64,000 nucleotides of DNA from Trileptium ribeirensis (GCA_030248225.1 JASANE010016281.1:84422-148421), one strand, 5' to 3'. Positions 42,004 through 48,781 are shown, counted from the stretch's first letter. Numbers and translations are program-made. The notes: generated from the sequence alone by a model not told the origin.

Positions 42004-43059
42004 ATGGATTCTAAACTTAAAGATATATACTACAACCCTACAAGTAGTGCAGGCTTTTCAACTGCACCTAAACTTTATAGAGAAGCTAAACAACGAGGTT
42101 ATAAAGTAAAACTTAGGGAAGTACAGGATTGGTTACGTGGGCAGGAAACATATACGTTACATAAACCTAGAAGATTAAGATTTAAACGTAGACGTACTGT
42201 TGTCAAAGGTTTAAATGATTTATTTCAGGCCGATTTAGCTGATATGAGTAACTTATCATCATATAATGATGGTATAAAATATTTACTTGTTGTTATTGAC
42301 TGCTTTTCCAAATATGCTTGGGTTGTGCCTCTTAAAAATAAGTCGGCAAATGCTGTTTTAACAGCTTTAAAAACAGTTTTTGAACGAGTTCAACCTGACA
42401 ACTTTCAAACTGATAATGGCAAAGAGTTTGTAAACAACTTGCTGTATGACTATTGTAAGGAAAATGGTATAAATGTTTATACTGCTAAGAATAAGGAAAC
42501 AAAAGCAAGTATTGCTGAGCGCTTTATACGTACTTTGAAATCAAAAATTTATAAATTTCTAACTTCCAAAAATTCTCGTAGATATATTGATAGTCTTCAA
42601 TCACTGGTTGATAGTTATAACAATACAGAAAACAGTTATGGTTTTGTTCCGTCGGAGGTTGATAATGAGGATGAAATTCGGGAAAAGTTATTTCCAGCGC
42701 AAGATGTGGATGTTCGATATAAGTTTCAACTAGGCGATATTGTACGTGTTTCCATTGAACGGCTTCCTTTTGAACGTGGATTTAACCAGTTGTGGTCACG
42801 TGAAGTGTTTACGATAAGTAAACAACTACCATTCAATCCTCCAGTTTACGAGCTTGAAGATGCAAATAAGGAAACTATATTGGGAAGATTTTATAAGCAA
42901 GAGCTACAAAATGTTAAAGTAATGGGTGATTCATATAAAATTGAAAAAATTATACGCAAACGCAAGACCAAAAGGGGTACAGAGTACCTTGTAAAGTGGC
43001 TTGGGTACCCCAAATCAATGAATTCATGGGTACATGAAGACGATTTACAACCGCTGTAG
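42004..43059 (+). CDS. Polinton retroviral-type integrase with C-terminal chromodomain
   Basis: The protein has 351 residues. The rve catalytic core has D77 in FQADLAD, D137 in FQTDNGKEF and E172 in ASIAERFIRTLK, with about 34 residues between the last two, so the DDE triad is intact. The N-terminus lacks a clear HHCC zinc site. A chromodomain (about 309-348: YKIEKIIRKRKTKRG..., YLVKWLGY, SWVHEDDL) ends the protein and probably directs insertion to modified chromatin. The enzyme joins Polinton ends to host DNA. It follows the polymerase by 41 bases on the same strand. Confidence 0.95.
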   Translation: MDSKLKDIYYNPTSSAGFSTAPKLYREAKQRGYKVKLREVQDWLRGQETYTLHKPRRLRFKRRRTVVKGLNDLFQADLADMSNLSSYNDGIKYLLVVIDCFSKYAWVVPLKNKSANAVLTALKTVFERVQPDNFQTDNGKEFVNNLLYDYCKENGINVYTAKNKETKASIAERFIRTLKSKIYKFLTSKNSRRYIDSLQSLVDSYNNTENSYGFVPSEVDNEDEIREKLFPAQDVDVRYKFQLGDIVRVSIERLPFERGFNQLWSREVFTISKQLPFNPPVYELEDANKETILGRFYKQELQNVKVMGDSYKIEKIIRKRKTKRGTEYLVKWLGYPKSMNSWVHEDDLQPL

Positions 43060-43098
43060 GGGTACAAAATGTACCCATAGTACCCATGGATTTAAAAA

Positions 43099-43110
43099 GT
43101 CTTAAAAAGA
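43099..43110 (+). promoter_or_regulatory. GTCTTAAAAAGA motif before ATPase gene
   Basis: The copy lies 35 bases upstream of the ATPase ATG. TTTAAAAAGT and GACTTAAACT next to it make a locally repeated T/A-rich cluster. Confidence 0.6.
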
Positions 43111-43133
43111 CTTAAACTGGTTGAAAGCTAACA

Positions 43134-43856
43134 ATGGATCATGTATGTAGCAACTGTAATCGTGCTTATACTTCTCGTCAGCATTTACACAGACATAAGA
43201 AATCTTGTAAACCTGTTCATCAAGTTAACAGCGATAAAGTACTTTTACCTTTGGAGTTACCGTTTACATGTGTTGTGAGTGGTCAAACAGGTAGTGGAAA
43301 AACTCACTGGATTTACAGATTACTTAAACACATGTACTTTGATGAAAAGGTGGACAAAATTTTATATTGTTACAGTATTTTTCAAGACATCTACAGTACA
43401 ATGTTGAGAGAAATACCCAACTTTGAACTACATGAAGGTATTCCCTCTGAATTTCCCACAGGCACAGGACACGTTTTATGTGTATTGGACGATTTAATGA
43501 TTGAGGCCTCAAATGATAAAAAGCTTGCAGCAGCATTTTCCCGTATGCGTCATAATAATTTAAGCACAATTTTTGTTACACAGAATTTGTATCATGAAGG
43601 TAAATACATGCGAACAATCACCCGCAATGCTCAGTATATGGTTTTGTTTCCCAATTTCCGAGATCAGTCAATGATACACACCTTGGGAAGGCAAATGTGG
43701 CCTTCTAAACCCAATTTCCTGTCAAGCGCATTTGAGCAAGCAACTAAACAACCGTATGGATACTTATTTTTAGATTTAAAACCAGCTTCAGAGAGTGTAC
43801 TAAGGGTGCGACAATGTATTTTCCCCGATGACGATCAGTTGTTTGTATATTCTTAA
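43134..43856 (+). CDS. Polinton genome-packaging ATPase (FtsK/HerA type) with C2H2 finger
   Basis: The protein has 240 residues. The N-terminal zinc finger (5-25, CSNCNRAYTSRQHLHRHKKSC) resembles the second finger of the polymerase. The P-loop is GQTGSGKTH (50-58), and the Walker B-like strand is HVLCVLDDL (113-121). After that comes FVTQNLYHEGKYMRTITRNAQ, typical of the A32-like packaging ATPases of Polintons, adintoviruses and large DNA viruses (sensor and arginine region). It is expected to pump the element's DNA into capsids. The last codons TAT-TCT-TAA form part of the next TTCTTAAAAAGG motif. Confidence 0.93.
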   Translation: MDHVCSNCNRAYTSRQHLHRHKKSCKPVHQVNSDKVLLPLELPFTCVVSGQTGSGKTHWIYRLLKHMYFDEKVDKILYCYSIFQDIYSTMLREIPNFELHEGIPSEFPTGTGHVLCVLDDLMIEASNDKKLAAAFSRMRHNNLSTIFVTQNLYHEGKYMRTITRNAQYMVLFPNFRDQSMIHTLGRQMWPSKPNFLSSAFEQATKQPYGYLFLDLKPASESVLRVRQCIFPDDDQLFVYS

Positions 43857-43862
43857 AAAGGA
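43850..43862 (+). promoter_or_regulatory. TTCTTAAAAAGGA motif overlapping ATPase stop codon
   Basis: A full-length copy of the motif, 34 bases before the next ATG (43,884). The ATPase TAA stop lies inside it. Confidence 0.65.
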
Positions 43863-43883
43863 TGCTTGTATAGGATATTAAAA

Positions 43884-44159
43884 ATGTCTAGAAACATCGA
43901 AAGAAATAAAGTATCGTTGGATTTTTTACACATTTCATCACCAAAAGTAATCTCTATTATTATTAAAAATGCTAGCATTTCGCTTTTACACGCATTGAGT
44001 GAGATTGCATATAATACGTTGTTGAGAAGCAAGGGGAAGCAAAATGTTCTTAAAAAGCTTGCAACTAAGAATTTGTCAGCTTCTAGGAAACGTAAACTCT
44101 TAAAACCCAATATCGTGAAAACTCTAACACGTTTTTACAAGAAACATTATGGCACGTAA
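43884..44159 (+). CDS. Small basic conserved Polinton protein
   Basis: The protein has 91 residues from MSRNIERNK. I chose the Met at 43,884 over the upstream in-frame one because it follows the motif at the usual spacing. The C-terminal half has the pattern LSEIA-N-LL...K-x-x-L-x-x-LA-x-K-x-x-S-x-x-x-KRKLL. From memory this resembles a short basic protein found beside the capsid genes in many Polintons and adintoviruses (a putative minor virion component). It overlaps the next gene by 11 bases. The function is unproven. Confidence 0.7.
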   Translation: MSRNIERNKVSLDFLHISSPKVISIIIKNASISLLHALSEIAYNTLLRSKGKQNVLKKLATKNLSASRKRKLLKPNIVKTLTRFYKKHYGT

Positions 44160-44568
44160 GATGGCAGTTGTACCTGTAAGCTGGTTGGATATTATGAGAA
44201 ACAGTGGTTTGCAAGATAAAGAACCAATAAAAAACGAAGTGGATATTTATGAAACTCGAGAAAAAACAGATTTGTCACTTATGTTTCCGAAAAATTTACG
44301 TAGTAAAGCTAAACTGATGTTAAATAGCATTAAAGATTTAAAATTAAATGCAAACAATCAAATAATTTACCCAGATAAAACTATTGGATCAAACATTTTT
44401 GATTTAGTAAAGTATTTTACTTCTGATATCAACTTTTCTCCCCCACGACCGCTAGATTCAGATAAATTTGAAGCGCTTCTGCGAGGAGTACCGTTAGCAG
44501 CGTTTGGTAGAGGTAGAAAAGGTAAAGTGGCTGAACAGAAAACCAAGTGGAGAACTGTGTGGGGGTGA
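44149..44568 (+). CDS. Conserved Polinton virion-associated protein (putative)
   Basis: The protein has 139 residues and begins MARKMAVVPVSWLD. The core is IIYPDKTIGSNIFDLVKYFTSD, followed by RPLDSDKFEALLRGVPLAAFG, and the C-terminus is basic (GRGRKGK). The arrangement (a strand, G-S-N-I-(F/V)-D-L helix, a P-x-x-x-x-x-F-x-x-L-L-x-x-VP segment) resembles a small uncharacterised protein encoded between the ATPase and capsid genes of many Polintons. The ATG overlaps the previous ORF by 11 bases, suggesting co-transcription. No catalytic motif is seen. Confidence 0.65.
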   Translation: MARKMAVVPVSWLDIMRNSGLQDKEPIKNEVDIYETREKTDLSLMFPKNLRSKAKLMLNSIKDLKLNANNQIIYPDKTIGSNIFDLVKYFTSDINFSPPRPLDSDKFEALLRGVPLAAFGRGRKGKVAEQKTKWRTVWG

Positions 44569-44585
44569 TCTGTGTGGGGGTGATA

Positions 44586-44597
44586 TTCTTAAAAAGA
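44586..44597 (+). promoter_or_regulatory. TTCTTAAAAAGA motif upstream of NADAR gene
   Basis: The copy sits 66 bases before the NADAR ATG, farther than elsewhere. A second, canonical TATA box lies between them. Confidence 0.55.
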
Positions 44598-44609
44598 ACC
44601 ATCGCATAG

Positions 44610-44617
44610 TATATAAG
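44610..44617 (+). promoter_or_regulatory. TATA box upstream of NADAR gene
   Basis: TATATAAG lies 42 bases before the ATG at 44,652. It is the clearest classical TATA box in the element. Its distance matches the distance of the TTCTTAAAAAG motif from the other genes. Confidence 0.6.
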
Positions 44618-44651
44618 CAGCTTCAATCGTTATTATTTTCATTCTGCAGTC

Positions 44652-45161
44652 ATGGAGCATACTAAGTACTGTGTTAGCACCGATGGAAAACAGCTTGTTT
44701 TATTCCGATCTGGTTGGAGCATATTCAGTAACTTTAATATTGGATACATTACAATAAATGGAGTCAAATACAGTTGCGTCGAACAATGGTATCAAAGCGA
44801 GAAGGCTCGTTACTTCAACGATGAGCTGTCATACTACCATATTATGAACTCTTATAAGCCGTCTATACACAAAAAACTTGGACAACAAATAACCAACTTC
44901 GATATCGTAGAATGGATAAAGAACAATCATGCTGTGAAAGTGATGAAAGTGGGGCTGCAGGCGAAATTCCAACAGCACCCACACGTGCGAGCTGCGGTGA
45001 TGGCAACGGACGACGCGATAATAGCGGAGGCATCGGAATGGGACTACTACTGGGGCATCGGAAAAAGCGTATACGACGAAAACGTTCAGGATATGGAGGA
45101 ATGGAAGGGACTGAACAAACTGGGTCGACTATGGATGGAAATTCGAGACGAAAACAAATGA
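44652..45161 (+). CDS. NADAR (YbiA-like) domain protein
   Basis: The protein has 169 residues and is a complete single-domain NADAR protein. Visible motifs are FSNF (25-28), the helix CVEQWYQSEKA (42-52), the strand/loop DYYWGIGKSVYD (131-142) and N-x-LGRLWMEIR (155-165), all family hallmarks. NADAR enzymes cleave N-glycosidic bonds linked to ADP-ribose-type chemistry; some remove ADP-ribose from DNA bases and others act on riboflavin intermediates. In a virus-like element this could counter host nucleic-acid ADP-ribosylation (inference). Its stop overlaps the start of the TBP-like gene as ATGA, indicating linked expression. It is not a core Polinton gene and is probably acquired. Confidence 0.88.
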   Translation: MEHTKYCVSTDGKQLVLFRSGWSIFSNFNIGYITINGVKYSCVEQWYQSEKARYFNDELSYYHIMNSYKPSIHKKLGQQITNFDIVEWIKNNHAVKVMKVGLQAKFQQHPHVRAAVMATDDAIIAEASEWDYYWGIGKSVYDENVQDMEEWKGLNKLGRLWMEIRDENK

Positions 45162-45676
45162 TAACAAATATGACAATAACATCAGACATTGGATGCAACG
45201 TTGATTTGTTATATCTATCTTGTGTACTTGATAATTTTGACTTTGATATTTTACGATTTAATGGTGGTATATGGAAATTCAAACCGAGGGGAACGATTTT
45301 ACTGTTTTCCAATGGAAAGCTAGTAGTAGTGGGGGTGAAGTCAGAAGATGAAGCAAAATTAATTTTATATATAGTTTACGAAAAATTAAACGAATTGGGA
45401 TATTCATGCATTCGAAAATTTGATGTACAACTTAAAAATGTTGTTGGAATGTTGAAATGTGGATTTAACTTAAATTTACCTTTCGTCTATGAAAGTCTGA
45501 GATCCAAATACACTGTAATGTATGAACCCGAGCTGCATAATAGTATGAAACTTAAGATTGAGAAGGGTGTGTGTTTGATTTATGGGAGTGGGAATGTAGT
45601 TATAACCGGTTGTAAGTGTATAAATGATTTTTATTTGTCTTGCAATACTATATATAATATCCTTAAAAGACTTTAA
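45158..45676 (+). CDS. TATA-binding-protein (TBP) homologue encoded by the Polinton
   Basis: The protein has 172 residues, about the size of the TBP saddle alone. The start is chosen at the ATGA overlap; the same frame is open farther upstream but only inside the NADAR gene. There are two tandem repeats. Repeat 1 (about 10-86) has IGCNVDL, then ILLFSNGKLVVVGVKSEDEA (48-67) and LGY. Repeat 2 (about 89-172) has LKNVVGMLKCGFNL (92-105), MYEPEL (121-126), then CLIYGSGNVVITGCK (139-153) and IYNILK. These match the two-fold TBP pattern: (L/I)-x-F-x-SGK-x-V-x-TGAKS in each half, N-x-VG-x-C and YEPEL in the second. The DNA-contacting Asn is kept in repeat 2 but replaced by Asp in repeat 1, and the repeat 2 'LIF' Phe is Tyr. 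I infer a promoter-recognition role. Confidence 0.9.
   Translation: MITNMTITSDIGCNVDLLYLSCVLDNFDFDILRFNGGIWKFKPRGTILLFSNGKLVVVGVKSEDEAKLILYIVYEKLNELGYSCIRKFDVQLKNVVGMLKCGFNLNLPFVYESLRSKYTVMYEPELHNSMKLKIEKGVCLIYGSGNVVITGCKCINDFYLSCNTIYNILKRL
45660..45670 (+). promoter_or_regulatory. TCCTTAAAAGA motif before penton-like gene
   Basis: The copy lies 36 bases before the ATG at 45,696, inside the last codons of the TBP-like gene. It is preceded by TATATATAATAT. Confidence 0.55.
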
Positions 45677-45695
45677 TAAAATGTAATCAACAATC

Positions 45696-46316
45696 ATGGA
45701 AGTTGTAGTTGTTTGCAATCTGAGCGAACCGGTTGTTGAGTTTCCGACAGCATTTTGCGCTACAAAAGTTAAAGTACTGGATGTTCAACTTCCCACCAAA
45801 TACAAAAATATTGAGGGTGGTATTGTTGAATATTTCACAAATAAATCTTGGAAACGGTTTACTGTTGATAAAGGCTACTACAATATCAACAATTTGTTAT
45901 CTTACCTAAACACATTTAGTCAAGATATTGAGTTTACAGTTGACCCCATCTGTGATCGTGTTAGTGTATATATGTTAGGTAAGGCAGAAATTAAGATATT
46001 TCCGGAAATACAACAATTATTTGGACTCAACGCTTTACACCTGAAAAACGGTAAACATGTTGGAAACAAATGTGTCAACATGCAACATAACAAACCCACG
46101 TTTATAATGAGTTCTTTTGTGAAAGAACGAATAGTAAACGGAAGATACAAACCACTACTACACGTAATTTCGTCTAATGTAAAAAATACAATGAACCTTG
46201 AGTTAAACAGTTGCATGTTAAAGTTTTTCCGATTTGATGTGCTTGATTCAGATTTTCAAAGTGTTGAGTTTTTTCCAAACGCAAAGATGATATTGAGGTT
46301 ATGGTTTAGTTCTTAA
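45696..46316 (+). CDS. Polinton penton-like minor capsid protein
   Basis: The protein has 206 residues and is predicted mostly beta-strand. It carries the pattern of Polinton/adintovirus penton proteins: GYYNINNLLSYLN (about 59), F-x-x-D-x-x-x-DRVSVY (about 80-92), IKIFPEIQQLFGLN (about 98-112), and near the C-terminus a strand rich in D-x-x-F-x-x-VEFFPNAKMILRLWF. It would form the capsid vertices. It lies directly upstream of the major capsid gene, as in other Polintons. The final codons AGT-TCT-TAA merge with the next motif. Confidence 0.75.
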   Translation: MEVVVVCNLSEPVVEFPTAFCATKVKVLDVQLPTKYKNIEGGIVEYFTNKSWKRFTVDKGYYNINNLLSYLNTFSQDIEFTVDPICDRVSVYMLGKAEIKIFPEIQQLFGLNALHLKNGKHVGNKCVNMQHNKPTFIMSSFVKERIVNGRYKPLLHVISSNVKNTMNLELNSCMLKFFRFDVLDSDFQSVEFFPNAKMILRLWFSS

Positions 46317-46322
46317 AAAGGA
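46310..46322 (+). promoter_or_regulatory. TTCTTAAAAAGGA motif overlapping penton stop codon
   Basis: A copy identical to the 43,850 one. It contains the TAA of the penton-like gene and lies 44 bases before the ATG of the small basic protein. Confidence 0.65.
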
Positions 46323-46353
46323 TGAATAAATTTAATAAATATAAGTTTAAAAA

Positions 46354-46491
46354 ATGCTACCTCTATGTTTTAATTCGAGAAGGCTTCTAAAAGCTATTCC
46401 AATCGTTAAGAAGAAGAAAAGTCTTAAAAAGCATCGTAAACCAGCAAAGAAAATGAAAAATGGCAAACGTATGCGGCGTCGAAAAACTTAA
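46354..46491 (+). CDS. Tiny Lys/Arg-rich core-like (pX-like) protein
   Basis: This 45-residue ORF begins MLPLCFNSRRLLK, with about half of its residues basic (KKKKSLKKHRK, KKMKNGKRMRRRKT). It overlaps the major capsid start by 32 bases in another frame. Short basic DNA-condensing core peptides (such as adenoviral mu/pX) have been proposed in Polintons and adintoviruses at this position. The call rests on composition, position and its own upstream motif, not on alignment. The capsid gene's promoter-like motif lies within it. Confidence 0.6.
   Translation: MLPLCFNSRRLLKAIPIVKKKKSLKKHRKPAKKMKNGKRMRRRKT
46421..46431 (+). promoter_or_regulatory. GTCTTAAAAAG motif before major capsid gene
   Basis: The motif lies inside the small basic ORF, yet at 39 bases before the capsid ATG. 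This is the same spacing as at other genes, which argues for a function beyond coding. Confidence 0.6.
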
Positions 46492-47746
46492 TTGGCAGGG
46501 TGATAAGTACCCTGTTCAAGACTCAATCATGTCAACACAAATGATTGAAGTCGCTTGTGAAACAACTTTACCGAGCACTGATACAGATGACTCGTTTCGT
46601 TTTAAAATTGGTGAAAGTGCATTTGATTTGATTGATTTATCTGAAATATTTGTATATATTGAATTTCAAATACTGAAAGGTGATGGTAAGGAGATTAAAG
46701 ATACAGCTCTTAAATTTGCACCATGTAATATGTTCGGGTATGGACTCTTTTCATCAGTTGAGATGAAAATAAATGGAGAACCGATAACCCACAACCAAAA
46801 ACACTACCCCTGGATGACATACATATTGTATATGTTACATATGAGTGAGGAACAAAGAAAACAATATTTAGCAGGATGTCTTTACAAACCTGATCAGACA
46901 TACATGTTTGATGATCTTGAGAATAATGAAGGTTCCGTTTATCGAAATGCATTAGTAATGGGATCACAAAAATGTGAAATGTATTTTCCACTAATTATCG
47001 ATGCACATTTAACTCCCAAATACCTACCACCAAAAACAAGGTTAGAATTTAAATTTACGCGAAGTACACCATCTCTAATATTGCTGCATGAACCAGCTAA
47101 TAAATTTCAAATTCGTATCAATGATTTCAAACTCTATATACCTAAAGCACGATTAACAAAAGAAGCTCTTGAAATTCAAAATAGAATTGGGGCAGTTATA
47201 CTTCCCGCGATAAGATACAAATTATATACATTGTCTGTAAATAAAGGTCTACAAAACGTAGATTGGACAATTTTTGATGGTGTGTTACCTCGAAGAATAT
47301 ATATTTGGGGAATAACACAAGAAGCGTACACAGGTGCAGCAAAATCAAACTTGTTTAAGCTAAATCTACCTGATATGAATAGCTTTACATTATTTATGAA
47401 TGATGACAGGTACCCTTGTAATGTCTCCCTACCGTGTAAAGCTGGTAATAATATGAGACTGTTTTACAATACATTATACGCGTTGAATGGTAGAAATGAA
47501 AATTTGGGACTAACTGAAGTTGGGTTTAGATACGGTGCAGGATATCAAATATTTTGTATCGATTTAAGTAAAGATCACAGTAGTGATTGTAATTATATTT
47601 CAAACCCATCAGATGGACAGGTAAGACTATCAATAGATTTTGTAGAGGAGTTGAAACATGCAATTGTGATATTTGCAATGGGAGAGTTTACCTCTGAATT
47701 ACATATTAACGAAAAAAGGGAAGTGTATTGGAATAAAATTTCTTAA
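46460..47746 (+). CDS. Polinton major capsid protein (double jelly-roll)
   Basis: The protein has 428 residues and a beta-rich sequence with the layout of Polinton major capsid proteins. It has an N-terminal strand set around DSFRFKIGESAFDLIDLSEIFVYIEFQI, a first jelly roll with MFGYGLFSSVEMKING, the conserved junction CEMYFPLIIDAHLTPKYLPP followed by R-x-x-FKFTRS, and a second jelly roll with RIYIWGITQEAYTG and NLFKLNLPDMNSFTLFMND. It should trimerise into pseudo-hexameric capsomers. The ORF is intact. Its last codons ATT-TCT-TAA are part of the next motif copy. Confidence 0.92.
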   Translation: MANVCGVEKLNWQGDKYPVQDSIMSTQMIEVACETTLPSTDTDDSFRFKIGESAFDLIDLSEIFVYIEFQILKGDGKEIKDTALKFAPCNMFGYGLFSSVEMKINGEPITHNQKHYPWMTYILYMLHMSEEQRKQYLAGCLYKPDQTYMFDDLENNEGSVYRNALVMGSQKCEMYFPLIIDAHLTPKYLPPKTRLEFKFTRSTPSLILLHEPANKFQIRINDFKLYIPKARLTKEALEIQNRIGAVILPAIRYKLYTLSVNKGLQNVDWTIFDGVLPRRIYIWGITQEAYTGAAKSNLFKLNLPDMNSFTLFMNDDRYPCNVSLPCKAGNNMRLFYNTLYALNGRNENLGLTEVGFRYGAGYQIFCIDLSKDHSSDCNYISNPSDGQVRLSIDFVEELKHAIVIFAMGEFTSELHINEKREVYWNKIS

Positions 47747-47751
47747 AAGGA
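47740..47751 (+). promoter_or_regulatory. TTCTTAAAAGGA motif overlapping capsid stop codon
   Basis: The copy contains the capsid TAA stop and lies 35 bases before the ATG of the membrane protein gene. Confidence 0.6.
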
Positions 47752-47774
47752 ATGAATACCATTGTATAACAACT

Positions 47775-48254
47775 ATGGATAAACGCATAATTTTATTATG
47801 TTGTGCACTATTTATAGCTACTATTGTTGAAACTGTTTTATTATGCTTAAATAACAACCCGTCAAAGCAAGAAAACAAAACTCTGTGCTACGATGATTGG
47901 ACAAATGGGTCAAGCGAAAAGTGGAATCCTGCAAAAGGTTATGATATAATTTGGATAAATAAATCTTTATCCAACCTACATTTCAACGTTCATCTCAAAC
48001 CACCGCAAAACCTTAAATGGAGCTCGAAAATGGTATATCTCTTTGACGTCTTTGAACATATATTCAACAACCTATCAATACCATACCATTACGGATTGAT
48101 ACTTGCTCGAGCTGTTGGTATCTATCGTGGATACACATTTAGTAATTGCTACATGGGAGCTAGATTTATGAAGCATCTAGCAACGTATGATTTGGATAAA
48201 GTACTTCGTCAGCGATACGTTGGAATCAACATTCTTCAAGCTTACGATGGATGA
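47775..48254 (+). CDS. Putative type II membrane protein of the Polinton
   Basis: The protein has 159 residues; the Met at 47,775 was chosen because it begins a clean signal anchor (MDKRIILLCCALFIATIVETVLLCL). The remainder is soluble-looking with N-glycosylation sequons (NGS, NKS, NLS) and several aromatic residues. I do not recognise the family. It could be an envelope/virion membrane protein or an entry factor, but nothing in the sequence proves that. Its stop overlaps the next ORF by 8 bases (ATGGATGA), so the two are probably expressed together. Confidence 0.6.
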   Translation: MDKRIILLCCALFIATIVETVLLCLNNNPSKQENKTLCYDDWTNGSSEKWNPAKGYDIIWINKSLSNLHFNVHLKPPQNLKWSSKMVYLFDVFEHIFNNLSIPYHYGLILARAVGIYRGYTFSNCYMGARFMKHLATYDLDKVLRQRYVGINILQAYDG

Positions 48255-48537
48255 CTATCTTCAAGATGAGATTGCGTATTGGCAGTCAAAGGTGGATGAA
48301 TTTTATCGTCAGTGTGAGGCTAGTGGTGACTTCATAGATGGACGTTCGCAGGAAGAAGAAACGCTGATGGCGTTAATACGAAAACGTACAGCGGTGCTCA
48401 CAGCTGTGGAATTTGTGAAGAAAGAAATGAAGAAAGGACAATCATTTGAACATTCACTGTATAAACTGTCATTGATATATCCTTGTATTTTTGTTGAATA
48501 TAACTGTGATATTGTAAAATGTATAAATTGCAATTGA
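48247..48537 (+). CDS. Small acidic/charged Polinton protein, unknown
   Basis: The protein has 96 residues from MDDYLQDEIAYW, starting 8 bases before the previous stop. The first two thirds look helical and charged (QEEETLMALIRKRTAV, FVKKEMKKG). The C-terminus is Cys-containing (YPCIFVEYNCDIVKCINCN). No known motif. It is the last rightward gene before an AATAAA and the hammerhead ribozyme. Confidence 0.5.
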   Translation: MDDYLQDEIAYWQSKVDEFYRQCEASGDFIDGRSQEEETLMALIRKRTAVLTAVEFVKKEMKKGQSFEHSLYKLSLIYPCIFVEYNCDIVKCINCN

Positions 48538-48557
48538 TTGTATAATTGTTTGTATTG

Positions 48558-48563
48558 AATAAA
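48558..48563 (+). promoter_or_regulatory. Polyadenylation signal after the rightward gene cluster
   Basis: AATAAA lies 21 bases after the stop of the 96-residue ORF. The predicted hammerhead cleavage site is 15 bases further on, at a typical distance for mRNA 3'-end cleavage. Confidence 0.55.
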
Positions 48564-48565
48564 AT

Positions 48566-48631
48566 GAAAAAAACGTAACGGTAGCCTATAACCGTCTGAT
48601 GAGGCCCTTGGTCCGGCCGAAACGTTTTTTC
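48566..48631 (+). ncRNA. Type III hammerhead ribozyme
   Basis: All core elements are present. Stem III 5' strand GAAAAAAACG (48,566-48,575) precedes the GUA cleavage triplet (48,575-48,577; cut predicted after 48,577). Stem I is ACGG/CCGT (48,578-48,581 with 48,592-48,595) with a 10-nt loop. The core is CTGATGA (48,596-48,602). Stem II is GGCC/GGCC (48,603-606 with 48,615-618) with an 8-nt loop. GAAA is at 48,619-622, and the stem III 3' strand CGTTTTTTC is at 48,623-48,631. A15.1-U16.1 pairing is satisfied and all invariant bases are kept. Stems I and II are closed and stem III is open, which is the type III topology. One extra A bulges in the A-run of stem III. Confidence 0.88.
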
Positions 48632-48781
48632 AAACATCGTAATTTTGATATTTCAACTTATGTCGCGGTATACAGGGATCATAGGTTCCAATCAGTGTAG
48701 CCGGGACATGCTGAGCAAGTATCGAAGTTTACCTGCTTAGAATGTTTCAGTTTTACCACTTTATTAAGAAAAAATATAACA
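48632..48781. other. Short spacer downstream of the ribozyme
   Basis: No ORF or repeat is recognised between the ribozyme and the leftward gene. Confidence 0.4.

Noticed and set aside
44912..45157. N-terminal extension of the TBP-like ORF into the NADAR gene
   Set aside because: The extension is a frame-shifted reading of the NADAR coding sequence (low complexity, no TBP match). The ATGA overlap gives a natural start.
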